NCBI GenBank assembly: GCA_017431365.1
Contig: JAFRLF010000151.1
Coordinates: 1-61,632, forward strand
Source: Clostridia bacterium
GTDB lineage: Bacteria > Bacillota > Clostridia > Christensenellales > Aristaeellaceae
Direction: 5' to 3'
DNA length: 61,632 bases
The notes under the pieces were generated by a model that did no database searches, had not been told where the DNA came from, and was given only the letters and a program-made list of their open reading frames with translations. The translations under genes were made by a program, and so were the position numbers. Shown here in pieces: positions 7,662-16,181 of the stretch (its first letter is position 1; each line of letters opens with the position of its first letter).

Positions 7662-8507
7662 TTATAAGAGATCCCTGAGCGCCGCGACCGCCGCGTCGAA
7701 GGCTGTGCGGGTGTCGGGATACGTATACCGGCGCGTCAACTCTTCGGACTGCAGATTTTTCAGCCCGTCAAATACGGACAGATGCGGCTCGATCGTGAGA
7801 ACGACGTCGCCGTCGCGCGCGGAGAGCTTCGAGAGGATATCCCCGACCTTTCCGTCGCCCTTGCCGGCCGGCACCACCGCGCCGTCGGCCATCATCGCGT
7901 CCTTGATGTGCATGTACGTGATCCTGTCCTTCAGAAGGTCGTACGCCTTTTCCGGATACACGCCGCACTGAATGAAATTCGCGGGATCGAACACGCAGCC
8001 CATACGCCCGTCGAAGGCGCTGAGTATGTCCTCGCAGCGCGCGTCGGTATCGCCGTAAATGCCCTTTTCATTTTCGTGACAGAGGGTGATTTCATAGGGC
8101 TTCGCCAGGTCGAGCATTTCGCTCAGCTGATCGAGCACCTTGCCGCGCCAGGCCGCGGGATCGCTCTTTCCTTCCTTTGGAATGAAAAAGCTGAACATGC
8201 GGATTTTGTCCGTTCCCAGACCGGCCGCGATGTCCAGTCCGCGCTTAAACGCGTCCCTGTGAGGCGAAAAATCCTCGTCAATGGGATATTTCCCATACGG
8301 AGAACCGAGCGCTGACAGGCCGACACCCTCGCCGTCGAGGTGGGCCCTGATCTCGCGGATTTCCTCATCCGTCAGGTCTGAGCAGGACTTGCCGTCCACG
8401 CCGCGCAGCTCGATCAGATGAATGCCGTTTTCTCTCAGAGCTTTCAGCTGCCCTGAAAGCATTTTGTCGGCCTCGTCCGCAAACGCGGACAGAATCCATT
8501 TCGCCAT
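7662..8507 (-). CDS. Sugar phosphate isomerase/epimerase family protein (second xylose-isomerase-like TIM barrel)
   Basis: The product is 281 residues, starting MAKWILSAFADEAD. It shows the typical superfamily elements IHLIELRGVDGKS, the metal-site glutamate in TLCHENEKGIYGD, GCVFDPANF, ITYMHIKDA and a C-terminal TIEPH. The ATG at 8507 is preferred over one 15 bases upstream because that upstream ATG is part of the AGGAGGT-like Shine-Dalgarno sequence. It appears to be the first gene of the leftward sugar cluster. Its difference from the protein at 5639-6421 suggests two successive steps rather than duplication. Confidence 0.8.
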   Translation of the reverse strand: MAKWILSAFADEADKMLSGQLKALRENGIHLIELRGVDGKSCSDLTDEEIREIRAHLDGEGVGLSALGSPYGKYPIDEDFSPHRDAFKRGLDIAAGLGTDKIRMFSFFIPKEGKSDPAAWRGKVLDQLSEMLDLAKPYEITLCHENEKGIYGDTDARCEDILSAFDGRMGCVFDPANFIQCGVYPEKAYDLLKDRITYMHIKDAMMADGAVVPAGKGDGKVGDILSKLSARDGDVVLTIEPHLSVFDGLKNLQSEELTRRYTYPDTRTAFDAAVAALRDLL

Positions 8508-8543
8508 AAAAAATACCTCCATGATCCGTCGCTTTATTTACAT

Positions 8544-9881
8544 TTATTTACCCACGCAGAAATTCGAGAATACCGCGTCGATGACGGCCTCGGTCGCGTC
8601 CTCTCCGGTGATTTCTCCAAGCGTCCGCCGTGCGTCCCACAAATCGACGGCGGCGACGTCCGCCGGCGCGCCCTGTCTCAGCGCTTCGACAGCGCGATTC
8701 AGATGTTTGGCCGCTTCCCTGGCGCAGCGCGTGTGCCTCTCCGTGAGCAGGATATCCCCCTCAGGCTCAAAGGCCATAACGCGGCTCCTGATCAGCTGAA
8801 CGAGCTCGTCCAAACCGTCCCCGCGCAGAGCCGAAACGCGAACGTCCTCGCCGACGCGCGCGCTCTTTATTTCATCGCACAGGGCGTCCGTTTTATTGAG
8901 GAGGACCAGCGTCCGGCTGTCCCTCTCCGCGAGCATGGAAAGATCCTCCTCGGTCAGGGGGACCGACGCGTCGATCACCATGAGGATGATATCCGCGTCC
9001 TGCCGCGCGCGCACGGCCCGCTCGACGCCCAGGCGCTCGATCTGATCGGGCGTGCTTCTCAATCCGGCCGTGTCGCTCAAAGTCACCCTGACGCCGTCCA
9101 TTTCAATGGTTTCGGTGAGGATGTCGCGCGTCGTGCCCGGTATCTCCGTCACGATGGCGCGCTCCCGGCCGAGGATCGCGTTCATCAGCGAGGACTTGCC
9201 CACATTGGGCCGGCCGCACAGCACCACGGACACGCCGTCCACGACGGCCTTTATCCTCTTTTCGTCCGCCCGACTGAGCAGTTTGTCCATCATATCCTCG
9301 GCGTCGCGGATCACATCCTCCTTAAGGACGTCCTCGTCGATTTCCTCCGGAAAGTCATCCGACGCCTCGATGCGGGAGAGGAGATCCGTCAACCTCCGGC
9401 GGCACGCTCCTATAAAGGAGGAAGCTCCTCCCTCGAGCGCGCGGACGGAGGCGCGCAGCCCGGCTTCGCTGCCCGCGGATATGACGTTCATGACGGCCTC
9501 GGCCTCACTGAGGTCGATGCGCCCGTTTTCAAAAGCCCTGCGGGTGAACTCGCCCCGCTGAGCGGCGACGGCTCCGAGATCTGTGATCCTCTTTAGGACC
9601 AGGCTCGCCGCCATGCGCCCGCCGTGACAGTGAATTTCCGCCACATCCTCGCGGGTGTAGCTGCGCGGTCCCTTCATGAAGACCGCCATGCATTCGTCGA
9701 TGACGCGCCCGTCTTCGTCGAGACAGTGCCCATACATGAATCTGTGGGATTTGATCGCCTTGCGTCCGCCGATAGGCCTGAAGACGTCCTTGAGGATCGC
9801 CCCGGCCTTCGGACCGGAGACGCGGACGATGGCGATGCCGCCCTCGCCCAGCGCCGTCGCGACGGCCGCGATCGTGCTCAT
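8544..9881 (-). CDS. mnmE: tRNA modification GTPase MnmE
   Basis: The 445-residue product is MnmE (TrmE), which with MnmG installs carboxymethylaminomethyl groups on the wobble uridine of certain tRNAs. The N-terminal formyl-THF-binding domain begins TIAAVATALGEGGIAIVRVSG. A helical domain is interrupted by a Ras-like G domain with GRPNVGKSS, DTAGLR and NKTD. The protein ends FCVGK, the expected C-terminal cysteine motif. The ATG overlaps the dnaN stop codon (ATGA), so translation is probably coupled. In most Bacillota mnmE lies beside mnmG near rpmH; here it directly follows dnaN. Confidence 0.95.
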   Translation of the reverse strand: MSTIAAVATALGEGGIAIVRVSGPKAGAILKDVFRPIGGRKAIKSHRFMYGHCLDEDGRVIDECMAVFMKGPRSYTREDVAEIHCHGGRMAASLVLKRITDLGAVAAQRGEFTRRAFENGRIDLSEAEAVMNVISAGSEAGLRASVRALEGGASSFIGACRRRLTDLLSRIEASDDFPEEIDEDVLKEDVIRDAEDMMDKLLSRADEKRIKAVVDGVSVVLCGRPNVGKSSLMNAILGRERAIVTEIPGTTRDILTETIEMDGVRVTLSDTAGLRSTPDQIERLGVERAVRARQDADIILMVIDASVPLTEEDLSMLAERDSRTLVLLNKTDALCDEIKSARVGEDVRVSALRGDGLDELVQLIRSRVMAFEPEGDILLTERHTRCAREAAKHLNRAVEALRQGAPADVAAVDLWDARRTLGEITGEDATEAVIDAVFSNFCVGK

Positions 9882-10987
9882 GCGTTGACGCGCACGGGCA
9901 GCGCCATGTACAGGTAACCCGCGCTCTCGTCCGTGGACTTTATGACGCAGGGACTGACGGGCGAGTTGAAGTTCATGGTAAACGAGTCGTCATCCACGAC
10001 CTTGATCACGTCCTGAATGTAGCGGACGTTGAACGCGATATCCAGATCAGGCCCTTCGGCGTCGATGCCGACTTCTTCGTAGACGTCGCCCATCTCCGCG
10101 TTTGAGGTGATGGTCATCATGTCGTGAGTGATGTGGAGCTTGATCAGATTCGTCTTGCCCTCGCGCGCGAGCAGCGCCGCCCGGTCGACGCAGAGCTCCA
10201 TCTGGCTCCGGTCGAGGACGGTGACCTTCGTCTCGGCCGTCGTGGGGATAATGCGCTTATACTGAATATATTCTCCTTCGAGGAGGGTGGAATAAATGGT
10301 GACGTCTTCCATCTGGACCATCATCTGCGACGCACCAAACGTTATGGTCATGAAGGCGCTGTCGTCGTCGCTCAGGATCTTCACCAGCTCTTGAAGCAGA
10401 TGTCCCGGTATCACGGCGCTGACCGTATCGGCGCAGTTGAGGGGCGCGGTCATCAGAGCCAGGCGGAAGCTGTCCAGCGCCACCATGCTCAGCTCGTTGT
10501 TCTGAAGCTCGAGCAGCGCGCCGGTCAGGATCTTTCGGGTCTCGTCCGTCGATATGGAAAAGGACGTCTTCTGAATCATGTTCTTCAGAAGGGGCTGGGG
10601 GAGAGAGATGGATTTATGCCCTTCTATGTGGGGCAGGGCAGGGAACTGTTCGGCGTCCTTTCCGGCGAGCGTCGTGCGGGAACCGCCACACCGGATCACG
10701 GCTACGTGATTGATCCCGACCGTGACGACGCACTCATCGTTCGGCAGCCGGCGCACCACGTCCATGAACAGGCGCCCGGGGAGGATCACGCTGCCCTCTT
10801 CCGCGATGGTGGCCGCTGTCCTGACGTCGATGGACATATTTCCGTCCGAACAGATGACATTCAGTTCTCCGTCGCGGGCTCTTATGAGAATTCCCTCAAG
10901 TATGGGCATGGTGCTCCGCGCCGAAAGCGCGTGCGTCGAGACAGACAGCGCTTCGTTCAGCGCAGCCGTCGAAATTGAAAACTTCAT
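9878..10987 (-). CDS. dnaN: DNA polymerase III beta subunit (sliding clamp)
   Basis: This protein of 369 residues has the three-domain layout of the beta clamp. It begins MKFSISTAALNEALSVSTHALSARSTMPILEGILIRA and ends in the typical clamp C-terminus GYLYMALPVRVNA. It encircles DNA and tethers the replicative polymerase. An AGGAGG site precedes the ATG. It lies downstream of dnaA across a 229-base gap rich in DnaA boxes, and it overlaps mnmE by 4 bases. Confidence 0.96.
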   Translation of the reverse strand: MKFSISTAALNEALSVSTHALSARSTMPILEGILIRARDGELNVICSDGNMSIDVRTAATIAEEGSVILPGRLFMDVVRRLPNDECVVTVGINHVAVIRCGGSRTTLAGKDAEQFPALPHIEGHKSISLPQPLLKNMIQKTSFSISTDETRKILTGALLELQNNELSMVALDSFRLALMTAPLNCADTVSAVIPGHLLQELVKILSDDDSAFMTITFGASQMMVQMEDVTIYSTLLEGEYIQYKRIIPTTAETKVTVLDRSQMELCVDRAALLAREGKTNLIKLHITHDMMTITSNAEMGDVYEEVGIDAEGPDLDIAFNVRYIQDVIKVVDDDSFTMNFNSPVSPCVIKSTDESAGYLYMALPVRVNA

Positions 10988-11216
10988 AGCTCTTCCTCCT
11001 GAATGGCCGATTATTTTCTGAAGACTGACTCTGAATATATAGTTTAATTTAGAAATAGCCTCAATAGAGCCTGTGGATACTGTGTATAAGTCTCGTTTTT
11101 CCCTGAAAAATCAAGGCTTTCGTCGTCTTTTTGCCGTGGACGGACCGGTGGATAGCCTGTGGATAAAGCCGGTTTTTCACATTTATTTGTCCACAGGGCC
11201 GGTGGATGAAGCTTTT
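10988..11216. other. Origin segment between dnaA and dnaN (DnaA boxes plus AT-rich stretch)
   Basis: Boxes matching TGTGNATAA or its complement occur at 11081-11089 and 11158-11166 (exact), and at 11072-11080 and 11187-11195 (one mismatch). Directly beside the first pair, 11018-11060 is strongly AT-rich (TATATAGTTTAATTTAG core) and is a candidate unwinding element. The layout resembles the dnaA-dnaN half of the bipartite Bacillus subtilis origin. Confidence 0.75.
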
Positions 11217-12539
11217 TTACGACCCCTCCCGCATGATGTGATCGACGGCCCGTCTGATGTCGTCGTCCGAATTCAGAAGGTCTTCGATCTTTTCACAGGC
11301 GTGCATGACCGTCGTGTGGTCCCGCCCTCCGAAGAAGTCTCCTATTCTCGTCGTAGAGAGATGGGTCATTTCCCGCGTGACATACATGGCCACCTGACGC
11401 GCCGTGGCGATCTCGCGGTTCCGCCTCTGAGACATGATGTCTCCCTCGCTGACCTGAAAGTACGCGGAGACGGATTTTATGATACTCTCGGGCGTGGCCG
11501 CCCGGCTCTCCGGGGAAACCAGCTGATCCAACGTCTCGTGCGCCATATCCAGCGTGATGGGGCTGTTCGTCAGCTGGGACATCGCGTTGACCCGGGTCAG
11601 CGCGCCTTCCAGCTCCCGGATGTTGGATTCGGACTGCTCGGCGATGTAGTGAAGGACGCTGTCCGGTATGGACAGGTGCTCCAGCGCGGCCTTTTTTCTG
11701 AGTATGGCGATGCGCGTTTCATAATCGGGCTTTTGTATATCCGCCAACAGCCCGCCCTCGAAGCGCGATTTCAGCCTCTCCTCCAGGGCGGAAATTTCCT
11801 TTGGCGGCCGGTCGGACGAGATGATGATCTGCTTTCTGTTGCCGTGAAGGTCGTTAAACGTGTGGAAAAACTCTTCCTGCGTGGCCGTTTTTCCCGCGAT
11901 GAACTGTATGTCGTCCACCATGAGCACGTCGACCTTGCGCAGCTTTTCCCTCAGAGCCTGACTGGACTGGTTCTGTATGGCGGAAATGAGCTGGTTGGTA
12001 AAGCTCTCCGACGTGATATACAGAAGTTTCATTCCCGGCCTGGTGCGCATGATGTGATGGCCTATCGCGTGCATGAGATGCGTTTTTCCCAGTCCCACGC
12101 CCCCATAGAGAAACAGCGGGTTGTACGCGTCGGACGGGAGCTCCGCGACGGCGAGCGCCGCGGCGTGCGCGAACCGGTTGGAAGCGCCCACGACGAACGT
12201 GTCGAAGGTATACTTCGGGTTAAACATGGAGTTTGTAAACTCATCGTCCGGATCGGAGGGTGTTTCCGGTTCGGTTTTGTGAACGGGGAGTTCACCCTTG
12301 CTGACAAAATCAATAGTATACTCCCGGCCGTAACAGAGCATGACGGCGTTTTTCAGCATGAGATAATAACTTTGCCGCATGGCCTGCAGGACGAATTTGT
12401 TTTCAAACTCAAAAACCATTCTGTTTTCGTCGATGAGAGAAGGCGCGAGTTGCTGAAACCAGGTTTCATACTGATATTCAGTCACCTCTTCGCGAATGAC
12501 CTGAAGGGTCTTTTCCCATCGTATATCAGTGCTGCTCAT
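11217..12539 (-). CDS. dnaA: Chromosomal replication initiator DnaA
   Basis: The 440-residue protein has all DnaA domains: an N-terminal domain I (residues 1 to about 85), a short linker, and the AAA+ core with Walker A GGVGLGKT (146-153), Walker B MVDDIQF and DRPPKEI. The C-terminal domain IV carries the signature GRDHTTVMHA. It binds DnaA boxes and opens the origin. Boxes on both sides of the gene support autoregulation and origin function. A likely promoter overlaps box-containing sequence at about 12627-12657. Confidence 0.97.
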   Translation of the reverse strand: MSSTDIRWEKTLQVIREEVTEYQYETWFQQLAPSLIDENRMVFEFENKFVLQAMRQSYYLMLKNAVMLCYGREYTIDFVSKGELPVHKTEPETPSDPDDEFTNSMFNPKYTFDTFVVGASNRFAHAAALAVAELPSDAYNPLFLYGGVGLGKTHLMHAIGHHIMRTRPGMKLLYITSESFTNQLISAIQNQSSQALREKLRKVDVLMVDDIQFIAGKTATQEEFFHTFNDLHGNRKQIIISSDRPPKEISALEERLKSRFEGGLLADIQKPDYETRIAILRKKAALEHLSIPDSVLHYIAEQSESNIRELEGALTRVNAMSQLTNSPITLDMAHETLDQLVSPESRAATPESIIKSVSAYFQVSEGDIMSQRRNREIATARQVAMYVTREMTHLSTTRIGDFFGGRDHTTVMHACEKIEDLLNSDDDIRRAVDHIMREGS

Positions 12540-12879
12540 AAAAGGTCTCCATCAGACAATGAATTTCCGGCGCTTCCATCGAATGATCTCTCAAAGGTAA
12601 AGTTATCCACAATGTTTTCCACAAGGTGTGTATAATGTGGAAAAGTCTTGTGGATAACATATTGACATTTCCCTAAGATTTTAGCAAAGAGCGCTCTAAA
12701 AATCAAGGGAGAGCCTCTTTTTTTTCGGCGTTTCGCCAAATTCGCGCGAAACTGTGGCAAAAATCCGACTTTTTCGGGTCAGAAACACTGTGCAAAACCT
12801 GTGGATAAACTGTTGATTCTCTGTGGACAGTCTGTGCACAAACGGCCTTTCCTGTTGAAAACGTAAGGTTACGCCGGTT
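12540..12879. other. Origin segment upstream of dnaA (DnaA-box cluster, putative oriC)
   Basis: This 340-base gap contains no gene. Exact DnaA boxes are at 12603-12611 (TTATCCACA), 12627-12635, 12649-12657 and 12800-12808. One-mismatch boxes are at 12615-12623, 12636-12644, 12789-12797 and 12833-12841. Five lie within 55 bases (12603-12657). Together with the 10988-11216 segment this makes a bipartite origin around dnaA. Confidence 0.85.
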
Positions 12880-14223
12880 TCAGTTTTTCAGGCTGTTGAT
12901 GGGCGCGGGAATCCGGCCTCCGCGGCCGATGAACCGTTCGGCGGATTCGCCGTGTACGGGAATGATCGGCGCGCGGCCGAGCAGCCCGCCGAATTCGACC
13001 CACTCGCCCACGCCTTTGCCCGGCACGGGGATCAGGCGCACGGCGGTCGTCTTCTGATTGACGACGCCGATGGCCGCTTCGTCGGCCAGGATGGCGGACA
13101 GCGTCGCGGCGGGCGTATCCCCGGGTACGGCGATCATGTCAAGTCCGACGGAGCAGACGCAGGTCATCGCTTCGAGCTTGTCGAGCGTCAGGGTGCCCTT
13201 TGCGGCGGCATCGATCATGCCGATGTCCTCGCTCAGGGGAATAAAGGCACCCGACAGACCGCCGACGGAGGAAGAAGCCATGACGCCGCCCTTCTTCACC
13301 GCGTCGTTGAGGAGCATGAGCGCCGCCGTGGTGCCGTGCTGCCCGCAGCGCTCAAGGCCCATTTCCTCTAAGATGTGAGCCACGGAGTCGCCCATGGACG
13401 GCGTGGGCGCCAGAGACAGATCGACGATGCCGAACGGCGTGTTCAGGCGTCTGGACGCTTCCATCGCCACCAGCTGCCCCATGCGCGTGATGCGGAAGGC
13501 CGTCTTCTTGACGGTTTCAGCCACGGCGTCGAACGGCTGATCCTTGATTTTCTCAAGGGCGCGCTTGACGACGCCCGGCCCGGAAACGCCGACGTTGATG
13601 GCGGCGTCTCCCTCGCCCACGCCGTGAAAGGCGCCGGCCATAAAGGGGTTGTCCTCGACGGCGTTGGCGAAGGCGACGAGCTTGGCGCAGCCCAGGCCGT
13701 CGGCCTGAACGGTGAGCGCGGCCGTCTGTTTGATGATGCGTCCCATGAGGGACACGGCGTCCATGTTGATGCCGGCCCGTGTGCTGCCGACGTTGACCGA
13801 CGAGCATACGAGGTTCGTCGCGCTCAGAGCCTCGGGGATGGAGAGGATGAGCCTTTCGTCCGAGCGGGTCATGCCCTTCTGAACGAGAGCCGAGTACCCT
13901 CCGATGAAGTTGACGCCCACCTCGCGGGCGGCCCTTTCGAGCGCCGCGGCAATGAGGAGGGGGTCTTCGTTCTCGCCGAGAATCAGCGAAACCGGCGTGA
14001 CGGCGATGCGCTTGTTGACGATGGGAATGCCGAATTCCCGCTCGATGTCCTGACCGGTTCTGACCAGGTCTCTGGCCCTGCGGCAGATGAGGTCGTAGAC
14101 CTTCTGCGGCGTGTTTGAGCCCGCGCACTCGAGCAGGGAGATCCCCATCGTGATCGTGCGGATGTCCAGCTTCTGGTCGCGGATCATGTCTATCGTTGAG
14201 AAGACCTCAGAAGACGAAAGCAT
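12880..14223 (-). CDS. PFL family protein (UPF0210 / DUF711)
   Basis: The 447-residue protein is a clear member of the conserved UPF0210/DUF711 family, with [30 protein letters not shown] at the start and glycine-rich [22 protein letters not shown] in the middle. The family resembles glycyl-radical enzyme folds in structure, but its function is not established. Its ATG follows GAGGTGA, 12 bases after the ACT gene. That gene pair is widely conserved in Bacillota, which suggests a shared regulatory or metabolic role. It points towards dnaA, against the main orientation of this arm. Confidence 0.9.
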   Translation of the reverse strand: MLSSSEVFSTIDMIRDQKLDIRTITMGISLLECAGSNTPQKVYDLICRRARDLVRTGQDIEREFGIPIVNKRIAVTPVSLILGENEDPLLIAAALERAAREVGVNFIGGYSALVQKGMTRSDERLILSIPEALSATNLVCSSVNVGSTRAGINMDAVSLMGRIIKQTAALTVQADGLGCAKLVAFANAVEDNPFMAGAFHGVGEGDAAINVGVSGPGVVKRALEKIKDQPFDAVAETVKKTAFRITRMGQLVAMEASRRLNTPFGIVDLSLAPTPSMGDSVAHILEEMGLERCGQHGTTAALMLLNDAVKKGGVMASSSVGGLSGAFIPLSEDIGMIDAAAKGTLTLDKLEAMTCVCSVGLDMIAVPGDTPAATLSAILADEAAIGVVNQKTTAVRLIPVPGKGVGEWVEFGGLLGRAPIIPVHGESAERFIGRGGRIPAPINSLKN

Positions 14224-14235
14224 CTGACGTTCACC

Positions 14236-14505
14236 TCACAGACGATGCATGGCGTCGAAGATTTCATTGCGCTGCATGCGTATCTCCATGCCCAGTTCTT
14301 CGGCCGCCTTGTCGAGCTCCGCGGCGCAGGCTTCGAACGGGCGGTTGGCCTCTTTGAGGTCGACCATCATGACCATGGTAAAGTATCCGCCCATGATGGT
14401 CTGGTTGATGTCCAGAATATTGACATTGCAGCGATAGAGCGCGGCGCTGACCAGGGCGATGATGCCCGGGCGGTCGCTTCCGATGACGGTGATGATCGCC
14501 TTCAT
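14236..14505 (-). CDS. ACT domain protein (UPF0237 family)
   Basis: The 89-residue product is a single ACT domain: MKAIITVIGSDRPGIIALVSAALYRCN, then NILDINQTIMGGYFTMVMMVD. ACT domains bind amino acids or related ligands and usually act as sensors. It precedes the UPF0210 gene in the same transcript, the standard partner for this family. A well-formed promoter (14542-14570, minus) drives the pair. Confidence 0.9.
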   Translation of the reverse strand: MKAIITVIGSDRPGIIALVSAALYRCNVNILDINQTIMGGYFTMVMMVDLKEANRPFEACAAELDKAAEELGMEIRMQRNEIFDAMHRL

Positions 14506-14541
14506 GAAAAAAGCCTCCGATGCCTCTTTTATGATGGGCTC

Positions 14542-14570
14542 ATTATAATCTGGAATCTGTGCGCTTACAA
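14542..14570 (-). promoter_or_regulatory. Sigma-A promoter for the ACT-UPF0210 pair
   Basis: On the minus strand TTGTAA (complement of 14565-14570) and TATAAT (complement of 14542-14547) are separated by 17 bases. Confidence 0.75.
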
Positions 14571-14644
14571 GATTTTTTGTGAAAAACAGGGCCCTTTTTC
14601 AGCGGAGTTATTCAACAGTTAACAACATACCAGCCCAGTAAAAC

Positions 14645-14673
14645 TTGACGATAATTGCCGTCTTTCTTATAAT
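14645..14673 (+). promoter_or_regulatory. Sigma-A promoter for aspartokinase
   Basis: TTGACG (14645-14650) and TATAAT (14668-14673) have a 17-base spacer. The leader from here to the start codon is only about 60 bases, too short for a lysine riboswitch. Confidence 0.8.
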
Positions 14674-14737
14674 CATCAATAATTATTCAGTAACGACGGC
14701 GCCGCGAGGCGCTTTCGATCCGGAGGAACATGAGATC

Positions 14738-16051
14738 ATGGGCATCAGGGTATGCAAATTCGGCGGATCTTCTCTTTCAAACGCTGATCAGTTTAGAAAA
14801 GTAAAGGATATTGTTCTCTCTGACCCGGAGAGGAGGTTTGTCGTGCCGTCTGCGCCGGGCAAGCGCGCGGACGAGGACATGAAGATCACGGATCTGCTCT
14901 ACAAATGCTATAAACTGGCGCATACGGGTCAGAGCTACGCTGAATGCTTTTCCGTCATCGTTGAGCGGTTTTGTGAGATCGTCTCCGAGCTGGGCCTCGA
15001 CATTGACCTTTTGCCTTTGCTGCATGAGACGGAGGAGGAGATCGCCCGTCAGCCTCAGCCCGATTACGCGGCCAGCCGGGGCGAATACTTCAGCGGGATC
15101 ATCCTGGCGAATTACCTGGGATGGCCGTTTATCGACGCGGCCGAGGTCATCCGCTTCGACCGGACCGGCGCGTACGCCTCCGAATCGACCAACGAAGCCC
15201 TGAGAGAGGTGCTCAAGGATTACGATCACGCCGTCATCCCCGGCTTTTACGGCAGCATGCCGGACGGGCGGATCAAGACCTTTTCCCGCGGGGGGTCGGA
15301 CATCAGCGGCGCGATCGTGGCGCGGGCGGTCAAGGCCGACATGTACGAAAACTGGACGGACGTTTCCGGCTTTCTGATGGCGGATCCCCATATCATCAAG
15401 GATCCAAAGCCCATCAAGACCCTGACCTACAGGGAACTGAGGGAGCTGTCCTATATGGGAGCGACGGTCCTTCATGAGGACGCGATCTTTCCGGTCAGGA
15501 AGGCCGGCATCCCCATCAACATCAAGAACACGAACGATCCGGAACATCCCGGAACGATCATTACCGTCGGCGACGAGGACGGCCAGCAAAACGGCACGAT
15601 CACAGGCATAGCGGGACATAAGAATTTCACCCTGCTCAACATTGAAAAGGCCATGATGAACAGCGAGCTGGGCTTCGGCCGGCGCGTGCTCGGCGTTCTG
15701 GAGGAACTGGGCATATCCTTTGAGCATCTGCCCACCGGCATCGATACGATGAGCGTGGTCATCGCCGACCGCGAGCTGGAGATGCACCGGGCCGAGATCA
15801 TGGAGCGCATCTGGGAGAGGTGCCAGCCTGATTCCATTGAGTTTACCAGCGGGGTCGCCCTGATAGCGACCGTGGGACGTGGCATGGTCAACAAGAGGGG
15901 CACGGCGTCGAGGCTTTTTAGGGCGCTCGCGGTGGCGGACGTCAACGTGCGCATGATCGACCAGGGCTCCAGCGAGCTCAATATCATCGTGGGTGTGGAC
16001 GGCAAGGACTTTGAGCGCGCCGTATCGGCCATATACTACGAATTCGTCTGA
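14738..16051 (+). CDS. Aspartate kinase
   Basis: At 437 residues it is a monofunctional aspartokinase, which phosphorylates aspartate as the first step to lysine, threonine and methionine. KFGGSS lies at residues 5-10, the kinase domain includes KTFSRGGSDISGAIVA, and two C-terminal ACT-type segments (FTLLNIEKAMM and VALIATVGRGMVNKRGTASRLFRAL) indicate feedback control. The ATG at 14738 has GGAGGA at 14722-14727. The gene stands alone between its own promoter and a terminator, with no other biosynthetic gene nearby. Confidence 0.93.
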   Translation: MGIRVCKFGGSSLSNADQFRKVKDIVLSDPERRFVVPSAPGKRADEDMKITDLLYKCYKLAHTGQSYAECFSVIVERFCEIVSELGLDIDLLPLLHETEEEIARQPQPDYAASRGEYFSGIILANYLGWPFIDAAEVIRFDRTGAYASESTNEALREVLKDYDHAVIPGFYGSMPDGRIKTFSRGGSDISGAIVARAVKADMYENWTDVSGFLMADPHIIKDPKPIKTLTYRELRELSYMGATVLHEDAIFPVRKAGIPINIKNTNDPEHPGTIITVGDEDGQQNGTITGIAGHKNFTLLNIEKAMMNSELGFGRRVLGVLEELGISFEHLPTGIDTMSVVIADRELEMHRAEIMERIWERCQPDSIEFTSGVALIATVGRGMVNKRGTASRLFRALAVADVNVRMIDQGSSELNIIVGVDGKDFERAVSAIYYEFV

Positions 16052-16052
16052 G

Positions 16053-16079
16053 ACGCGGCTTTCGCCGCGTTCTTTTTTT
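16053..16079 (+). terminator. Rho-independent terminator of aspartokinase
   Basis: ACGCGGC (16053-16059) pairs with GCCGCGT (16064-16070) around a TTTC loop and is followed by a run of Ts interrupted by one C. Confidence 0.9.
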
Positions 16080-16085
16080 GACGCG

Positions 16086-16114
16086 TTGACAACCACCCGT
16101 CGAGGGCGTAAGAT
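16086..16114 (+). promoter_or_regulatory. Probable promoter of the MoxR-UvrC operon
   Basis: A perfect TTGACA (16086-16091) is followed after 17 bases by TAAGAT (16109-16114), which matches the -10 consensus at four of six bases. Confidence 0.6.
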
Positions 16115-16181
16115 ATAAGTATTCTGTTAACTGTGACGATTATTTATTCACATCATGCAAAGACAGGAGAAGAAGTTTATT

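Noticed and set aside
14674-14737. A lysine riboswitch in front of aspartokinase
   Set aside because: The leader after the promoter is only about 60 bases, far shorter than a lysine riboswitch.
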